In this document: piece by piece, positions 26,489 to 35,483 of the stretch
How positions within the stretch are numbered: the first letter of the stretch is position 1
Layout: every line of letters starts with the position of its first letter
From: Rubritalea tangerina
Lineage (GTDB): Bacteria > Verrucomicrobiota > Verrucomicrobiia > Verrucomicrobiales > Akkermansiaceae
Direction: 5' to 3'
Length of the DNA stretch: 64,000 bases
Assembly: GCF_042683245.1 (NCBI RefSeq)
Contig: NZ_JBHUJB010000051.1
Coordinates: 31,089-95,088, forward strand
The notes under the pieces: model-generated
Told to the model about the DNA's origin: nothing
Databases searched by the model: none
What the model saw: only the letters and a program-made list of their open reading frames with translations
Translations under genes and position numbers: made by a program

Positions 26489-27432
26489 GAAAGCGATTTA
26501 AACAAGGATTCGGCCACCTTCAATGGCTCGTTGAGACATCCTGAAGACTCAGCTTGTAGGGGATCACCAATGGCTTCCCCCTCAGGGAAAACAATCCCCT
26601 CCATCAACAATTTGTCCCCAAAGATCTGACTCGCGACCCCCACAGGAGTGTGGCAGCCACCATTCAATAATCTCAAAAACTCTCTCTCGGCAGTGATGCG
26701 AGTCATGGTTGCCTCATGATTAATTGCTCTGGCAAAAGCTGCGCTACGAGTATCGCCTTTTCTCACCTCTAAGGCTACAGCTCCCTGGCCAGCGGCTGGC
26801 AAGAAACTATCCGCTTCCAGAGCCGCCCCATAGACATTTCCAGCCTCGGTGCCCATCTCCCCAGTGGCATCATACCCAAGACGTACCAACCCAGCCTCAG
26901 CTAATAAAATGCCATCAAGCTCAGCGTCCTCAGCTAGCTTTCTCAAGCGTGTCGGAACATTGCCCCGGATGTCGACCATCTCAAGGTCCGGACGCAACCA
27001 CTTCAACATCTTCTGACGCCTACATGAGCTGCTCGCCACCTTCGCCCCCTGAGGTAATGCATCGAGTCCCCCTTTCACTTTGGTCACTAACACATCAGCT
27101 ACCGGCGCGCGTTCCAGCACCGAGACAATTTCAAATGGTGCCTCGAGCACAGTCGGCACATCCTTTAAGGAGTGCACAGCAATATCAATCTCACCATTCT
27201 CCAGTGCCACCTCTAACTCTTTAATGAAAACTCCCTTATCGAAAACTCCCTCCACCTTTGCTACATCAGCCAGAGACACATCGGTCCTGCGATCTCCTGT
27301 CGTCGTGATGACATTGCGCACAATCTCTGCTTCTGGAAATTTCTGACGCAAAAGCTGCTCAGTCATCTCCGCTTGCACTAACGCCAAGGCACTACCACGT
27401 GTGCCTACTACAATTCTATTTGATGTGCTCAT
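26485..27432 (-). CDS. hemC: hydroxymethylbilane synthase (porphobilinogen deaminase)
   Basis: 315 residues from the ATG at 27432, overlapping the end of hemA by 17 bases; a further in-frame start at 27468 would add 12 unusual residues. Polymerises four porphobilinogens. The N-terminal VVGTRGSALALVQ, HSLKDVP near 105 and the dipyrromethane-cofactor Cys in LLNGGCHTPVG near 250 are all present. Third gene of the ccsA-hemA-hemC-cobA-hemD unit. Confidence 0.94.
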   Translation of the reverse strand: MSTSNRIVVGTRGSALALVQAEMTEQLLRQKFPEAEIVRNVITTTGDRRTDVSLADVAKVEGVFDKGVFIKELEVALENGEIDIAVHSLKDVPTVLEAPFEIVSVLERAPVADVLVTKVKGGLDALPQGAKVASSSCRRQKMLKWLRPDLEMVDIRGNVPTRLRKLAEDAELDGILLAEAGLVRLGYDATGEMGTEAGNVYGAALEADSFLPAAGQGAVALEVRKGDTRSAAFARAINHEATMTRITAEREFLRLLNGGCHTPVGVASQIFGDKLLMEGIVFPEGEAIGDPLQAESSGCLNEPLKVAESLFKSLS

Positions 27433-28438
27433 TGCTCTGTTTCGAAAGTTTTTGTACCTCGTTTTCAATAATTTCTTCGCAAACCCTCACCTGCTCTAAC
27501 CGCTTCGTACGGTTCTCATCAGCCTGCAATTGCAAAGTATCGAGGTCGTAAACGTAAACCTCCTCGATCTTTCCAACTTCGGGATCAATGTCCCTGGGCA
27601 TCGCTATGTCGATCATGAAAAGGGGGCGATACTTTCGCTTCGCTCTCACCTTCTCAACGTGCTCTGGCCGCACCACTGGCTCAGTTGCCCCTGTAGAGGA
27701 AACTACCACATCCACCTTGGCCAAAACCCGCTCCCAATCATCAAAGGCTACCGCCTCTCCTCCCATTTCCTCAGCAAGTTTCTGTGCGTTTTCCAAAGAA
27801 CGGTTCACCACATATATCTTCTTCGCACCTCGCTCCATCATCCGCTGGGCGGTAATGTAACTCATCTCCCCAGCCCCAATCACCATCACCTCGCTCAACT
27901 TGAGATGCCCAAAAATCTTTTCAGCCAAATCCACAGCCACACTCCCGACGGATGTCTGCCCCCCCTGAATTGTCGTCTGAGTCCGCACCTTCTTACCCAC
28001 ATTGAACGACTTCTGGAATAACTTGTTGAGGACACCGCCTGTCGCTGAATGCTGCAATGCTTGCGTGTATGCCTGCTTCACCTGACCAAAAATTTCAGTC
28101 TCCCCTAACACCATCGAGTCCAAACCACTCACCACACGGCAAAGATGACGAGCAGCATCATCCTGAGCCTTCTCGTAAAAATGTGATTCATCCTCGCTGC
28201 TGAGCTCTCCACCATCCCCCAAATAATGCTTGATGCTATTTTCCGCCAAAAGCTGATCCTGGGCCACCGCATAAACTTCCATGCGGTTACAGGTTGATAA
28301 CACCACTACTTCATCAATCGCAGGCTTCTCAGCCAATGCCTTGCTGGCCTCACCCAGCCGATCCGCAGACACAGCAAATCGCTCGCGCACATCAACGGGC
28401 GCGGTTTCGTGATTTAACCCCAAACAAAGTAAAACCAT
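27416..28438 (-). CDS. hemA: glutamyl-tRNA reductase
   Basis: 340 residues. First step of C5 tetrapyrrole synthesis, reducing glutamyl-tRNA to glutamate-1-semialdehyde. The catalytic Cys lies in LSTCNRMEVY (about 50), the GLDSMVLGETEIFGQVKQAY family signature is near 105-124, and the NADPH fold is near VMVIGAGEMS. It begins 3 bases after the ccsA/hemX stop, so translation is coupled. Slightly shorter at the C-terminus than the E. coli enzyme but complete. Confidence 0.94.
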   Translation of the reverse strand: MVLLCLGLNHETAPVDVRERFAVSADRLGEASKALAEKPAIDEVVVLSTCNRMEVYAVAQDQLLAENSIKHYLGDGGELSSEDESHFYEKAQDDAARHLCRVVSGLDSMVLGETEIFGQVKQAYTQALQHSATGGVLNKLFQKSFNVGKKVRTQTTIQGGQTSVGSVAVDLAEKIFGHLKLSEVMVIGAGEMSYITAQRMMERGAKKIYVVNRSLENAQKLAEEMGGEAVAFDDWERVLAKVDVVVSSTGATEPVVRPEHVEKVRAKRKYRPLFMIDIAMPRDIDPEVGKIEEVYVYDLDTLQLQADENRTKRLEQVRVCEEIIENEVQKLSKQSNEHIK

Positions 28439-28441
28439 CCT

Positions 28442-29218
28442 TTAGAGAACTGCGAATACTACGAGTGAAGCAATGAAGAGCGATACCACACTCATTGCCA
28501 TCCGAACCGGCGTCATCCCTCTGACCTGCCAAATTGTCAAGAGCAGGGTGTAAGACACCCAGACCACCACTGCTGCCCACAAATGCGCCCATCCACCAGC
28601 CGACTTGTCAGGCATCAACAAGCCACAAACCACTCCTCCGGAAAGAACCAAAGTCCCCACCCCTGTCAGTCGCACCATCGATGCCGTGATCGTACTCAAT
28701 GGCGGCAACTTCAAAAAGAGACCAGACTTCATGTCTCGATGCTTCAACTTCTTGTTCAACACCATGAACATCACTCCCGCTATCGCTGCTAACCCCAAGG
28801 CTCCATAGGAGAGAACCGAGAGTGCGGCGTGCGTCTCGTGCCACGGCTCCACCTCCATCGCATGCTCAGGATGAGACTCCATCACCCCAGGAATCGCCGC
28901 CACCAATAACATCATGCTCACCACAGGAGCGGAAAAAACCCCAAGCAGTGAAATCCTGTAGGTCGAACCAATGATGAGATAAAACAATGTCATCGACCAC
29001 GCTAAGAATACCAAAATCTCACCAAAGTCCCCCAACGGACATTGGCCTCGCAACTCCCCACGAATCCCGAGTACCGCACACTGCGCAACAAAGGAAAAAA
29101 GCATCCAAGCCACCGTCCAGCGGCTTCTGTGCCCATGCTGAACAGCACGCATCCCCAAATAGCCAGCCAGTCCAGCGAGGACTGCTGCAAGAATAAGGTA
29201 AATGGTTGAGTTCGTCAC
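28442..29218 (-). CDS. CcsA/HemX-family cytochrome c assembly membrane protein
   Basis: 258 residues with about eight hydrophobic helices. Contains the GQCPLGDFGEILVFLAW region and a Trp-rich stretch (GGWAHLWAAVVVWVSY) like the WWD segment of CcsA/CcmC heme handlers. In many bacteria this HemX-like protein precedes hemA, as here. It starts with GTG at 29218 after a G-run. Role in heme handling or HemA regulation is inferred from family and position. Confidence 0.8.
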   Translation of the reverse strand: MTNSTIYLILAAVLAGLAGYLGMRAVQHGHRSRWTVAWMLFSFVAQCAVLGIRGELRGQCPLGDFGEILVFLAWSMTLFYLIIGSTYRISLLGVFSAPVVSMMLLVAAIPGVMESHPEHAMEVEPWHETHAALSVLSYGALGLAAIAGVMFMVLNKKLKHRDMKSGLFLKLPPLSTITASMVRLTGVGTLVLSGGVVCGLLMPDKSAGGWAHLWAAVVVWVSYTLLLTIWQVRGMTPVRMAMSVVSLFIASLVVFAVL

Positions 29219-29278
29219 CCCCCACCCATGCTATAGCTCAGCCCATCGTTCAAGTCATTCTTGCCATACGCCCGTCAC

Positions 29279-29316
29279 AAAAAAATGTGGCTCTCGAATC
29301 ACCTTCAAGAGCCACA
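29279..29316 (-). terminator. intrinsic terminator of the LamG-like PEP-CTERM gene
   Basis: 9-bp stem TGTGGCTCT/AGAGCCACA followed on the minus strand by seven Ts. It lies about 170 bases downstream of the gene stop. The remaining 265-base gap (29219-29483) shows no gene. Confidence 0.8.
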
Positions 29317-29483
29317 CCTATACAACATATGAAATAAACACACTGACTATGCAATAAAGCCTGCGTGAACATGACACAATTTATCGTGCCACATCAATAC
29401 CCTGCACTCCCTCACTCCTACTCTCAACACCACCTAGGTGGCATTAGCCATTTCCTCATGGCATTTCTAAACGACCTCCCCCC

Positions 29484-30386
29484 TTACTGCCTTCTTCTCT
29501 TCATTAAAATCATAAGACCCGAAATACCAAACAAACTCAAAGAACTCGGTTCGGGAATTGCTGTGAGCACGGTCGACAAATCATTCCCGGCCCGCCCAGC
29601 TGTGTATATTTCCTGAATCTCCGCAGTAGTCAGCGCACGATTCCAAAGAGAAACGTCATCAATCCCTGAAGCTTGGAGACTGTAACCAGCTCCGTCTCCA
29701 TCCTGACCAAAAACAATATCCCCATTAATGGTCAGATTGCCCGTCGGCCCAATCGGCGATGTTGTAGGAGCTGAGGCATCATCCCCAATCGTCGTCACAT
29801 TGAAATCCAACGCATACATACTCACCTGATCTGCATTCTGATCCACCACCAAGGCCATCAACGCCCAATTGTTCACCCCCGGGTCAATATCAATGCGCGC
29901 CGGATCCGTCCGAGTCACACCATCAGAAATATTCCCGTCGTAATCGTCACCCTGAATCGCCATATTCCACCCCTGCGTCCCACCATTCAACGACCAATCT
30001 TTTCCTCCTGAAGACGCAAAGGAGGGATCATTCGGTGACCCTGAAGTATTCGACGGTAAATTTAGCCACAGCAGTACTGAAAAACTTCCTGTCCCAAAAT
30101 TATACTCACTCCCCGTCACTGTTAAAAAATTAGATCCAGCCCCATCCCCGACGATCGCATGACCCGCCCCCAGAAAACCACCCCCGTAATTCGCACTCCC
30201 ACTCCAAGCCCCCAAGTTATTCGAGGATGAACCACCTACCAAAGAAGAACTGTCACTCGTGTCACTGGCATCAAAAGTATAATATCCCACCAAACCACTC
30301 GACAAAACAGCCCCCGACACACTTCCACTCACCATCATCACTCCACTCGCCAATACAGCACCTAACTTTTTATGCAAACTACTCAT
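29484..30386 (-). CDS. PEP-CTERM protein with LamG/concanavalin-like domain
   Basis: 300 residues from the ATG at 30386; an upstream in-frame start at 30446 would add 20 residues before the signal peptide and is unlikely. Signal peptide about 1-25 (LASGVMMVSGSVSGA). The body (GLVGYYTFDASDTS..., SFSVLLWLNLPSN, DDVSLWNRALTTAEIQ) is a LamG-like jelly roll. The C-terminus is PEPSSLSLFG, a hydrophobic helix and KRRRQ, the exosortase sorting signal. Exported and probably surface or EPS attached. Confidence 0.88.
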   Translation of the reverse strand: MSSLHKKLGAVLASGVMMVSGSVSGAVLSSGLVGYYTFDASDTSDSSSLVGGSSSNNLGAWSGSANYGGGFLGAGHAIVGDGAGSNFLTVTGSEYNFGTGSFSVLLWLNLPSNTSGSPNDPSFASSGGKDWSLNGGTQGWNMAIQGDDYDGNISDGVTRTDPARIDIDPGVNNWALMALVVDQNADQVSMYALDFNVTTIGDDASAPTTSPIGPTGNLTINGDIVFGQDGDGAGYSLQASGIDDVSLWNRALTTAEIQEIYTAGRAGNDLSTVLTAIPEPSSLSLFGISGLMILMKRRRQ

Positions 30387-30454
30387 TTTTTTATTCGGGG
30401 TTGATTCATTCAATGACAACCTACAATAAAGATAGAGAACTAGCATAAAACAAG

Positions 30455-30466
30455 CACTCTAAGATG
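30455..30466 (-). promoter_or_regulatory. PEP-CTERM upstream box, copy 1
   Basis: Plus-strand CACTCTAAGATG, about 70 bases before the start of the LamG-like PEP-CTERM gene. It matches copies 2 and 3 at 7-8 of 12 positions. The longer minus-strand alignment with copy 2 (GGTTTTCAAAATGACATCT against GGTGTTATTAATGCCATCT) matches at 14 of 19. Confidence 0.35.
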
Positions 30467-30517
30467 TCATTTTGAAAACCTAGATAGCATTTTCCACACA
30501 CACCACCACCACCCCAC

Positions 30518-30551
30518 AAAAAAGGCGTGCCCTCTTCCAAGTAGCACGCCT
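30518..30551 (-). terminator. intrinsic terminator of the second PEP-CTERM gene
   Basis: 8-bp stem AGGCGTGC/GCACGCCT with a 13-base loop, followed on the minus strand by six Ts, about 30 bases after the stop. Confidence 0.8.
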
Positions 30552-30579
30552 AAGAAATCGTTTCTGATCTAATATTCGC

Positions 30580-31308
30580 CTAGCGCCTTTTGCGTCGCAC
30601 CAACAGGCCTAAGCCAGCCATTCCTAACAACAGACTTGTGCTTGGTTCAGGCACTGCAGTACTGGAAAAACTCAAGTTATCAATGGCAATGTCCACACGA
30701 CTACCAGCATCTCCAGTGTCATCATTCAAACGAGTTAAATCTAACCTATAGCTAGCTCCAGCAACACCAGTAAAGTTCACATCGACAGAGGGTGCTCCTT
30801 CCTGAACAGCTGAGGTGTCGGTCGTCCACAATGGAGTCGTAGAGGTATACACTGTCGCTCCACCAACCTGAACGAGATCAACTCTATACTGATAAGTGTC
30901 ATTGTTCGTATCTCCAACAAAATTAAACCCATTCAGAGTAAACACATGTGAAGTTCCTGCATCAAAGGTTATAGAAAAGACACTATTCGTAGAAGAACCG
31001 TCTAACTGAAATGCGCCACCTGCGGCACTGTCAGCCCCACCCCAAGTGTGAAACTGCCAAGTATTTGCGTTCGTCCCACCACTTGCAGCCCAGGTCAAAT
31101 CAACTGTAGGAGTCCCTCCACCAGTAGTCGTCGCAACACCAGTAATGTCACCCCCAATATTATCGCCAAACGTATCTGGAATACTCAAATTCGTTCCCGA
31201 ACCATTATTTCCAATAAGTATGGTGGTCCCTGCATGGGCTACCCCCAAACTGACAATACCTCCTATCAAAAAGGTAATTAAACTAGTTGGTCTTCGTTTC
31301 ATTTTCAT
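30580..31308 (-). CDS. PEP-CTERM protein
   Basis: 242 residues from the ATG at 31308. Signal peptide about 1-26 ending near GVAHAG. The middle is a Gly/Thr/Asn-rich beta-type domain with no enzyme motif I recognise. C-terminal signal PEPSTSLLLG, hydrophobic helix, RRKRR. Flanked by other PEP-CTERM genes with its own terminator, so it is separately transcribed. Probably an exported, exosortase-processed surface or EPS protein. Confidence 0.85.
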   Translation of the reverse strand: MKMKRRPTSLITFLIGGIVSLGVAHAGTTILIGNNGSGTNLSIPDTFGDNIGGDITGVATTTGGGTPTVDLTWAASGGTNANTWQFHTWGGADSAAGGAFQLDGSSTNSVFSITFDAGTSHVFTLNGFNFVGDTNNDTYQYRVDLVQVGGATVYTSTTPLWTTDTSAVQEGAPSVDVNFTGVAGASYRLDLTRLNDDTGDAGSRVDIAIDNLSFSSTAVPEPSTSLLLGMAGLGLLVRRKRR

Positions 31309-31407
31309 ATGATCACATCGTGTATTGTTGAGGCATTCACTTTTTGCCACACACTCCATCCAATCACTTCTGTGACTTGCTGAAGAGACCTTAGGAATCG
31401 CATTTAT

Positions 31408-31419
31408 GACAATCAGATG
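31408..31419 (-). promoter_or_regulatory. PEP-CTERM upstream box, copy 2
   Basis: Plus-strand GACAATCAGATG, 100 bases upstream of the PEP-CTERM start at 31308. It is identical to copy 3 at 11 of 12 positions. Upstream on the minus strand, GG-N10-GC spacing (in GGTGTTATTAATGC) would also fit a degenerate sigma-54 element. Confidence 0.45.
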
Positions 31420-31485
31420 GCATTAATAACACCACGCATCACCACCACGTTGAACTCGACTGAGTCCAGTGCCCTCCATGTCAAA

Positions 31486-32988
31486 CTACCACCGGTAACC
31501 TAGCTGGTGCATCACCGGCTCGAGAATCTCACGCACCTTATCAAACTCATTTGCATACTTCTGCCACCTTCCTGCCGCAGACTGGTACACCCCCTTGCGG
31601 ACATCACCATAGGTCGGAGCATTGAGAATGCGGGCCTGCGAGCCTCGATCCGCTAACTCCACACCTGATAATCCCATATACTCTGCTAGCTTACTAACAA
31701 CCTCATCAGGAGCTTCTACAAGTTCCTCATAACGCACCTCATAATACTGACTCTTGTCTAACTTCCCCCTGATCTCAATCCACCTCCCTATATCACCAAC
31801 ATAACGACGCGCGATTGACTCTATATCCAACAACTGCGCACTGAATTTGTTCATCGGAAAGTACTGAAAATAACAACTCAATATCACACCCCTTGGATCC
31901 CTCAATGGCACAACCAATTTCATCCTCGGTAACATCTTAAGAAAAAAAGGGATGAACGCTATGTAGGTTGGGTTCTTATCTAACAAAATTTTGCCACCAA
32001 GCTTCACCTGCAGCGCTTCCTCCTGGCCTGAATAATAATCATCGGCGCATTCTTGCCACAAAGACTCAGGAACCTCATTCAAACCATCTGTGGATACTTC
32101 CGTTCCTCCTAGACTCTCTATCAACCTAGGTAATAACTTCTTACTGAACACATCTAATTCATCCGATGCCACAACTCTTCGGTAACGCCCAAGTAAGGAC
32201 TCTAACAGAGTTGTTCCTGAGCGAGGAAAACTAGCCATCAAAACCACTCCCTCCCCCCTCTGGCTGGAGCTGCGCCACCGGCTTAAATCTTCACTGCTAA
32301 TATCACAAAAGAGTCGATTTACCTCACCCTCATCCGAAAGATTGGACAAGATAGTCTGTGCCTCTTGACGCTGAATTAACTTAGCACTCTTGAGACGGTC
32401 GAGCACCTCATGCTCTTTACCTAGCTTATATGATAGCGTTGCCCACTCAATCAATGCTCTCGCCCGGGTATCACTCGCAACAACTCTCTCAGGCATAGCA
32501 ACAACCTTTTCAATACATGCAACAGCCTCAACATATTGCTTCTGCGCTGAGTGAATTCTCGCACGAACTAACAAAGCTTCTGGTAATTGTGGGCTCAACT
32601 GCAAACACCGGTCCACAAAACCTTCAGCCAAGCTCTGCTGGTCTAACCTTTCAGCCACAATTGCAGCCTCCAACAAACAAAGAAGGTGACCTTTTCGCTT
32701 ACTAAGCGACCTTTTATAATGCTTTAACGCCTCCTCAGGCCAATGACTCATTCGATAGGTAAGCCCCACTTGAAAATGAGCTTCAGCACTATTCCCCATA
32801 AGGCGGAGCAGTCGCTTGTTGAGCCTCTCCATCTCAGAGTGCTCGTACCACTGTCCAAATGCCCGTGCCGAATCAATAAGCACCTCGGGAGAGCGTGGGT
32901 GTTCAGACAAGCTCAACCTAAAATATTCGATGGCCTCCCCATACCTCTCGCGCATCCACAACTGTCTAGCCTTCTGCAGTGACTCCAT
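31486..32988 (-). CDS. TPR-domain sulfotransferase
   Basis: 500 residues from the ATG at 32988, with GGA 8 bases upstream. The N-terminal ~210 residues are TPR-like helical repeats (YGEAIEYFRLSLSEHPRSPE..., PEEALKHYKRSLSKRKG...). The C-terminal ~270 residues are a Sulfotransfer_3-type domain with the PAPS 5'-phosphosulfate loop SFPRSGTTLLES near 255 and the VPLRDPRGVILS 3'-phosphate region near 360. Would transfer sulfate to a protein or glycan. Position between PEP-CTERM genes suggests a surface-polymer role, which is inference. Confidence 0.82.
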   Translation of the reverse strand: MESLQKARQLWMRERYGEAIEYFRLSLSEHPRSPEVLIDSARAFGQWYEHSEMERLNKRLLRLMGNSAEAHFQVGLTYRMSHWPEEALKHYKRSLSKRKGHLLCLLEAAIVAERLDQQSLAEGFVDRCLQLSPQLPEALLVRARIHSAQKQYVEAVACIEKVVAMPERVVASDTRARALIEWATLSYKLGKEHEVLDRLKSAKLIQRQEAQTILSNLSDEGEVNRLFCDISSEDLSRWRSSSQRGEGVVLMASFPRSGTTLLESLLGRYRRVVASDELDVFSKKLLPRLIESLGGTEVSTDGLNEVPESLWQECADDYYSGQEEALQVKLGGKILLDKNPTYIAFIPFFLKMLPRMKLVVPLRDPRGVILSCYFQYFPMNKFSAQLLDIESIARRYVGDIGRWIEIRGKLDKSQYYEVRYEELVEAPDEVVSKLAEYMGLSGVELADRGSQARILNAPTYGDVRKGVYQSAAGRWQKYANEFDKVREILEPVMHQLGYRW

Positions 32989-33037
32989 AACTATATCCAA
33001 TCATTTGATCTTCACCCCTCACATCAGTAGAACCAAT

Positions 33038-33077
33038 AAAAAAAGTTGGCACCCATCATATCGATAGATGCCAACTT
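33038..33077 (-). terminator. intrinsic terminator of the third PEP-CTERM gene
   Basis: 9-10 bp stem AAGTTGGCA/TGCCAACTT with a 17-base loop and a run of seven Ts on the minus strand, 20 bases after the stop. Confidence 0.8.
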
Positions 33078-33096
33078 AAATTATCCCTTGATTCAA

Positions 33097-33849
33097 TTAT
33101 TTACGACGACGCAAAATAAGAGCTAGCCCACCAAGGCCAATCAATGCTGTGGAACTAGGCTCAGGTACAGCCACTACGTCTAACACAACATTATCAGCGT
33201 ACCAGTCATTGGCTCCACCTGCAACATGCCCTGTTCCTGCAACGAATGTAATGCGTGCTTGAGTTGCTGCTGTATCAATAGTTCCCTTTACTTCGTAAAG
33301 AGCCCAATAATCAGGATCGGCTGCAGCACCGTTGTCAGCACCTTCCACTATAAGTTCAGCAGTTGTCACTTGATTAGTCGTTACACCTCTATCAAGAAGC
33401 AGAGTACTTCCTACAACGCTGTTGCCAGCGTCTAACCACTCCAACTGGAGTGCCACTGTGTTGTTGTCACCATTATAACCTGCCAACCAAGCGCTGTAAG
33501 CAAACCTAGCATCACCTGCCGCAATAGTAGCTAAACTTAAACCACCACTTGTTAGATCAATAGTTTGACTTCCTCCACCTAAGCCGTGGAACTCAGCTCC
33601 TGCGTCCAGAGAGATGTCATCATTATAACCATAGTCATTAAGCGTCCCTATCACTGTAAGTTGAGGACCACCTAAGCCGCTATATGGGTGGCTGTAATCA
33701 TTGTACGCACCCCATGCGCCAGATGCAGTGTTGTCGCCTTCGAATCCACCATCGACTACGATATTGGCAGCTTCTACGTCTCCACTGAACATCATGCCAC
33801 CAGCTAACACGCCCGCGGCAAGGGTATTCATTTTTTTCATATTGTTCAT
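33097..33849 (-). CDS. PEP-CTERM protein
   Basis: 250 residues. Signal peptide about 1-27 (LAAGVLAGGMMFSGDVEA). The body begins NIVVDGGFEGDN and looks like a carbohydrate-binding, jelly-roll-type domain (VALQLEWLDAG, QARITFVAGTG), which is common in exported verrucomicrobial proteins. C-terminal sorting signal PEPSSTALIG, hydrophobic helix, LRRRK. The upstream box at 33936-33947 is shared with the other PEP-CTERM genes. Confidence 0.87.
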   Translation of the reverse strand: MNNMKKMNTLAAGVLAGGMMFSGDVEAANIVVDGGFEGDNTASGAWGAYNDYSHPYSGLGGPQLTVIGTLNDYGYNDDISLDAGAEFHGLGGGSQTIDLTSGGLSLATIAAGDARFAYSAWLAGYNGDNNTVALQLEWLDAGNSVVGSTLLLDRGVTTNQVTTAELIVEGADNGAAADPDYWALYEVKGTIDTAATQARITFVAGTGHVAGGANDWYADNVVLDVVAVPEPSSTALIGLGGLALILRRRK

Positions 33850-33935
33850 ATCTTTACTCGTTTTGATTCACAAAATCGAAGAACCGCAGTGTAGAAACGA
33901 GGGGTTTTTCTATTTGTGCCCCAAAACCATAATGA

Positions 33936-33947
33936 GACATTCAGATG
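33936..33947 (-). promoter_or_regulatory. PEP-CTERM upstream box, copy 3
   Basis: Plus-strand GACATTCAGATG, 87 bases upstream of the PEP-CTERM start at 33849. Differs from copy 2 at one position only. Confidence 0.45.
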
Positions 33948-34006
33948 TTTGACCAAATGATTGGGCGTGCAAAATGCGCAAGTGAATCGCAAAAAAAGAA
34001 ACCCAT

Positions 34007-35185
34007 TTAAACACGAGCATTCTCTCGGTACTTTCCAGGCGTCATCCCCGCATGCCGCTTGAAAAAACGATCAAATTCCTCTGGTGATTTAAACCCCAGG
34101 CTATAAGCAACATGCTTAATCGGAGCATTTAAAGTCTCTAACAACCTACAGGCTTCCTCATAACGCGTCCGATCAATGAATTTCTTTGGTGAACACATCA
34201 TCACTGCCTGAAAACGTTTCAACAAAGTAGTCGCGGACACGCCCAGCTCATCACACACCGCCTTTACCGTAATCGGCTTCTCAGGATCAGCCAACTTGAT
34301 TAACTGACACGCTCTAGCTACCAATTCATCTGAGGTGTGGAAAAATTGCGTCGAAACACGCTTCACCACATGCTTGATAGGAATTTCAACCACTTCTACC
34401 TCCCCAGGATTCTCCATTTGATGGTGCAATACGCGAGCAGCTTCTTTGCCGATTTCCTTAGCTGGAATGTCAATGCTGCTCATCGTCGGAAGCGTGATCG
34501 CCCCAAGCACCGGGTCATTGCCAACTCCTAACACCGATAATTCCTCTGGCACTTTAATCCCTAGACTCTGAGCCATATTAATCAATCCAGCCGCAGCAAT
34601 ATCATCTCTCGCGAGCAAAGCTGTAGGCTTCGGTAATTGCTGCAATTGCTGCTTCATCTCCTCACGAATAATCGACCACTTACGATCCGAGGGATATGAG
34701 GAGGCTAATGTCTCTAACACAAGCACCTCACGGTTGTACTTAGCCGCAACCTCACGGAATCCCTCTAAGCGTTCAAGGCAATAGCTCCGCTCCGGATCAA
34801 TCCAGCATGCTAAATTCGGTGCCCCCGTTGAAACCAAGTGCTCAGCCGCCAAACGTCCAATCATCCGGTTGTCTGAATTCACACGCGACACCCAAGAGCA
34901 TTGGGATAAACGCGACACGCAAACTACAGGGCATCCCTGTTGCCTCAACGCCTCCGCTTCCTCATCACTATATCTAAAAAAAATGGCACCATCCCCCTTC
35001 CAAGATTTATCAATGAATTGCGGCTTAAGCTCATCATCCGCATCCACCTCGGTGATAATGTGCCATTCCAATTGATGCTCAGTCACATAAGACGCGATCC
35101 CTTGGTATATTTCTCGACCACAGCCTAACCAGCTGGGGATTCGTACTGCAATCTGTTTGCTCGTTGCATCTTGCTTGCTCATCAT
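34007..35185 (-). CDS. LacI-like sensor/AraC-type regulator (XylR-like), second copy
   Basis: 392 residues from the ATG pair at 35185/35182; the longer frame to 35245 looks non-coding. N-terminal ligand-binding domain (IAVRIPSWLGCGREIYQGI, ERSYCLERLEGF, SVLGVGNDPVLG), then an AraC DNA-binding domain ending SPEEFDRFFKRHAGMTPGKY. Same architecture as the regulator in the phosphonate island. It is divergent from apt with no obvious metabolic partner next to it; the PEP-CTERM/sulfotransferase genes downstream are on the same strand but separately spaced. Target unknown. Confidence 0.8.
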   Translation of the reverse strand: MMSKQDATSKQIAVRIPSWLGCGREIYQGIASYVTEHQLEWHIITEVDADDELKPQFIDKSWKGDGAIFFRYSDEEAEALRQQGCPVVCVSRLSQCSWVSRVNSDNRMIGRLAAEHLVSTGAPNLACWIDPERSYCLERLEGFREVAAKYNREVLVLETLASSYPSDRKWSIIREEMKQQLQQLPKPTALLARDDIAAAGLINMAQSLGIKVPEELSVLGVGNDPVLGAITLPTMSSIDIPAKEIGKEAARVLHHQMENPGEVEVVEIPIKHVVKRVSTQFFHTSDELVARACQLIKLADPEKPITVKAVCDELGVSATTLLKRFQAVMMCSPKKFIDRTRYEEACRLLETLNAPIKHVAYSLGFKSPEEFDRFFKRHAGMTPGKYRENARV

Positions 35186-35483
35186 AATTCGTAGGTTTGT
35201 AGGTAAGGTAGCTTTCCATTCATCATAATGCACTAAGACTAGCAATAACCATCGATATAATGCTAGCAGAATGTTGTTTAAGCTAGTTTCCTATCAGTCC
35301 ACCCCATCGCTCAAATAGAAGAACTCCCTTTTCCCTAAATCTTCCCCCCTGCTCAACCATGCTCACACCGCAATTGAGAGGAAGTTTTTCGCAATCCATC
35401 CCTATCTGATCCCATCTCACATTTTGATGCCTCTACGACCATATTTTGCGTGCAATTCCTTGCTGTATCTATTTGATGACGAC

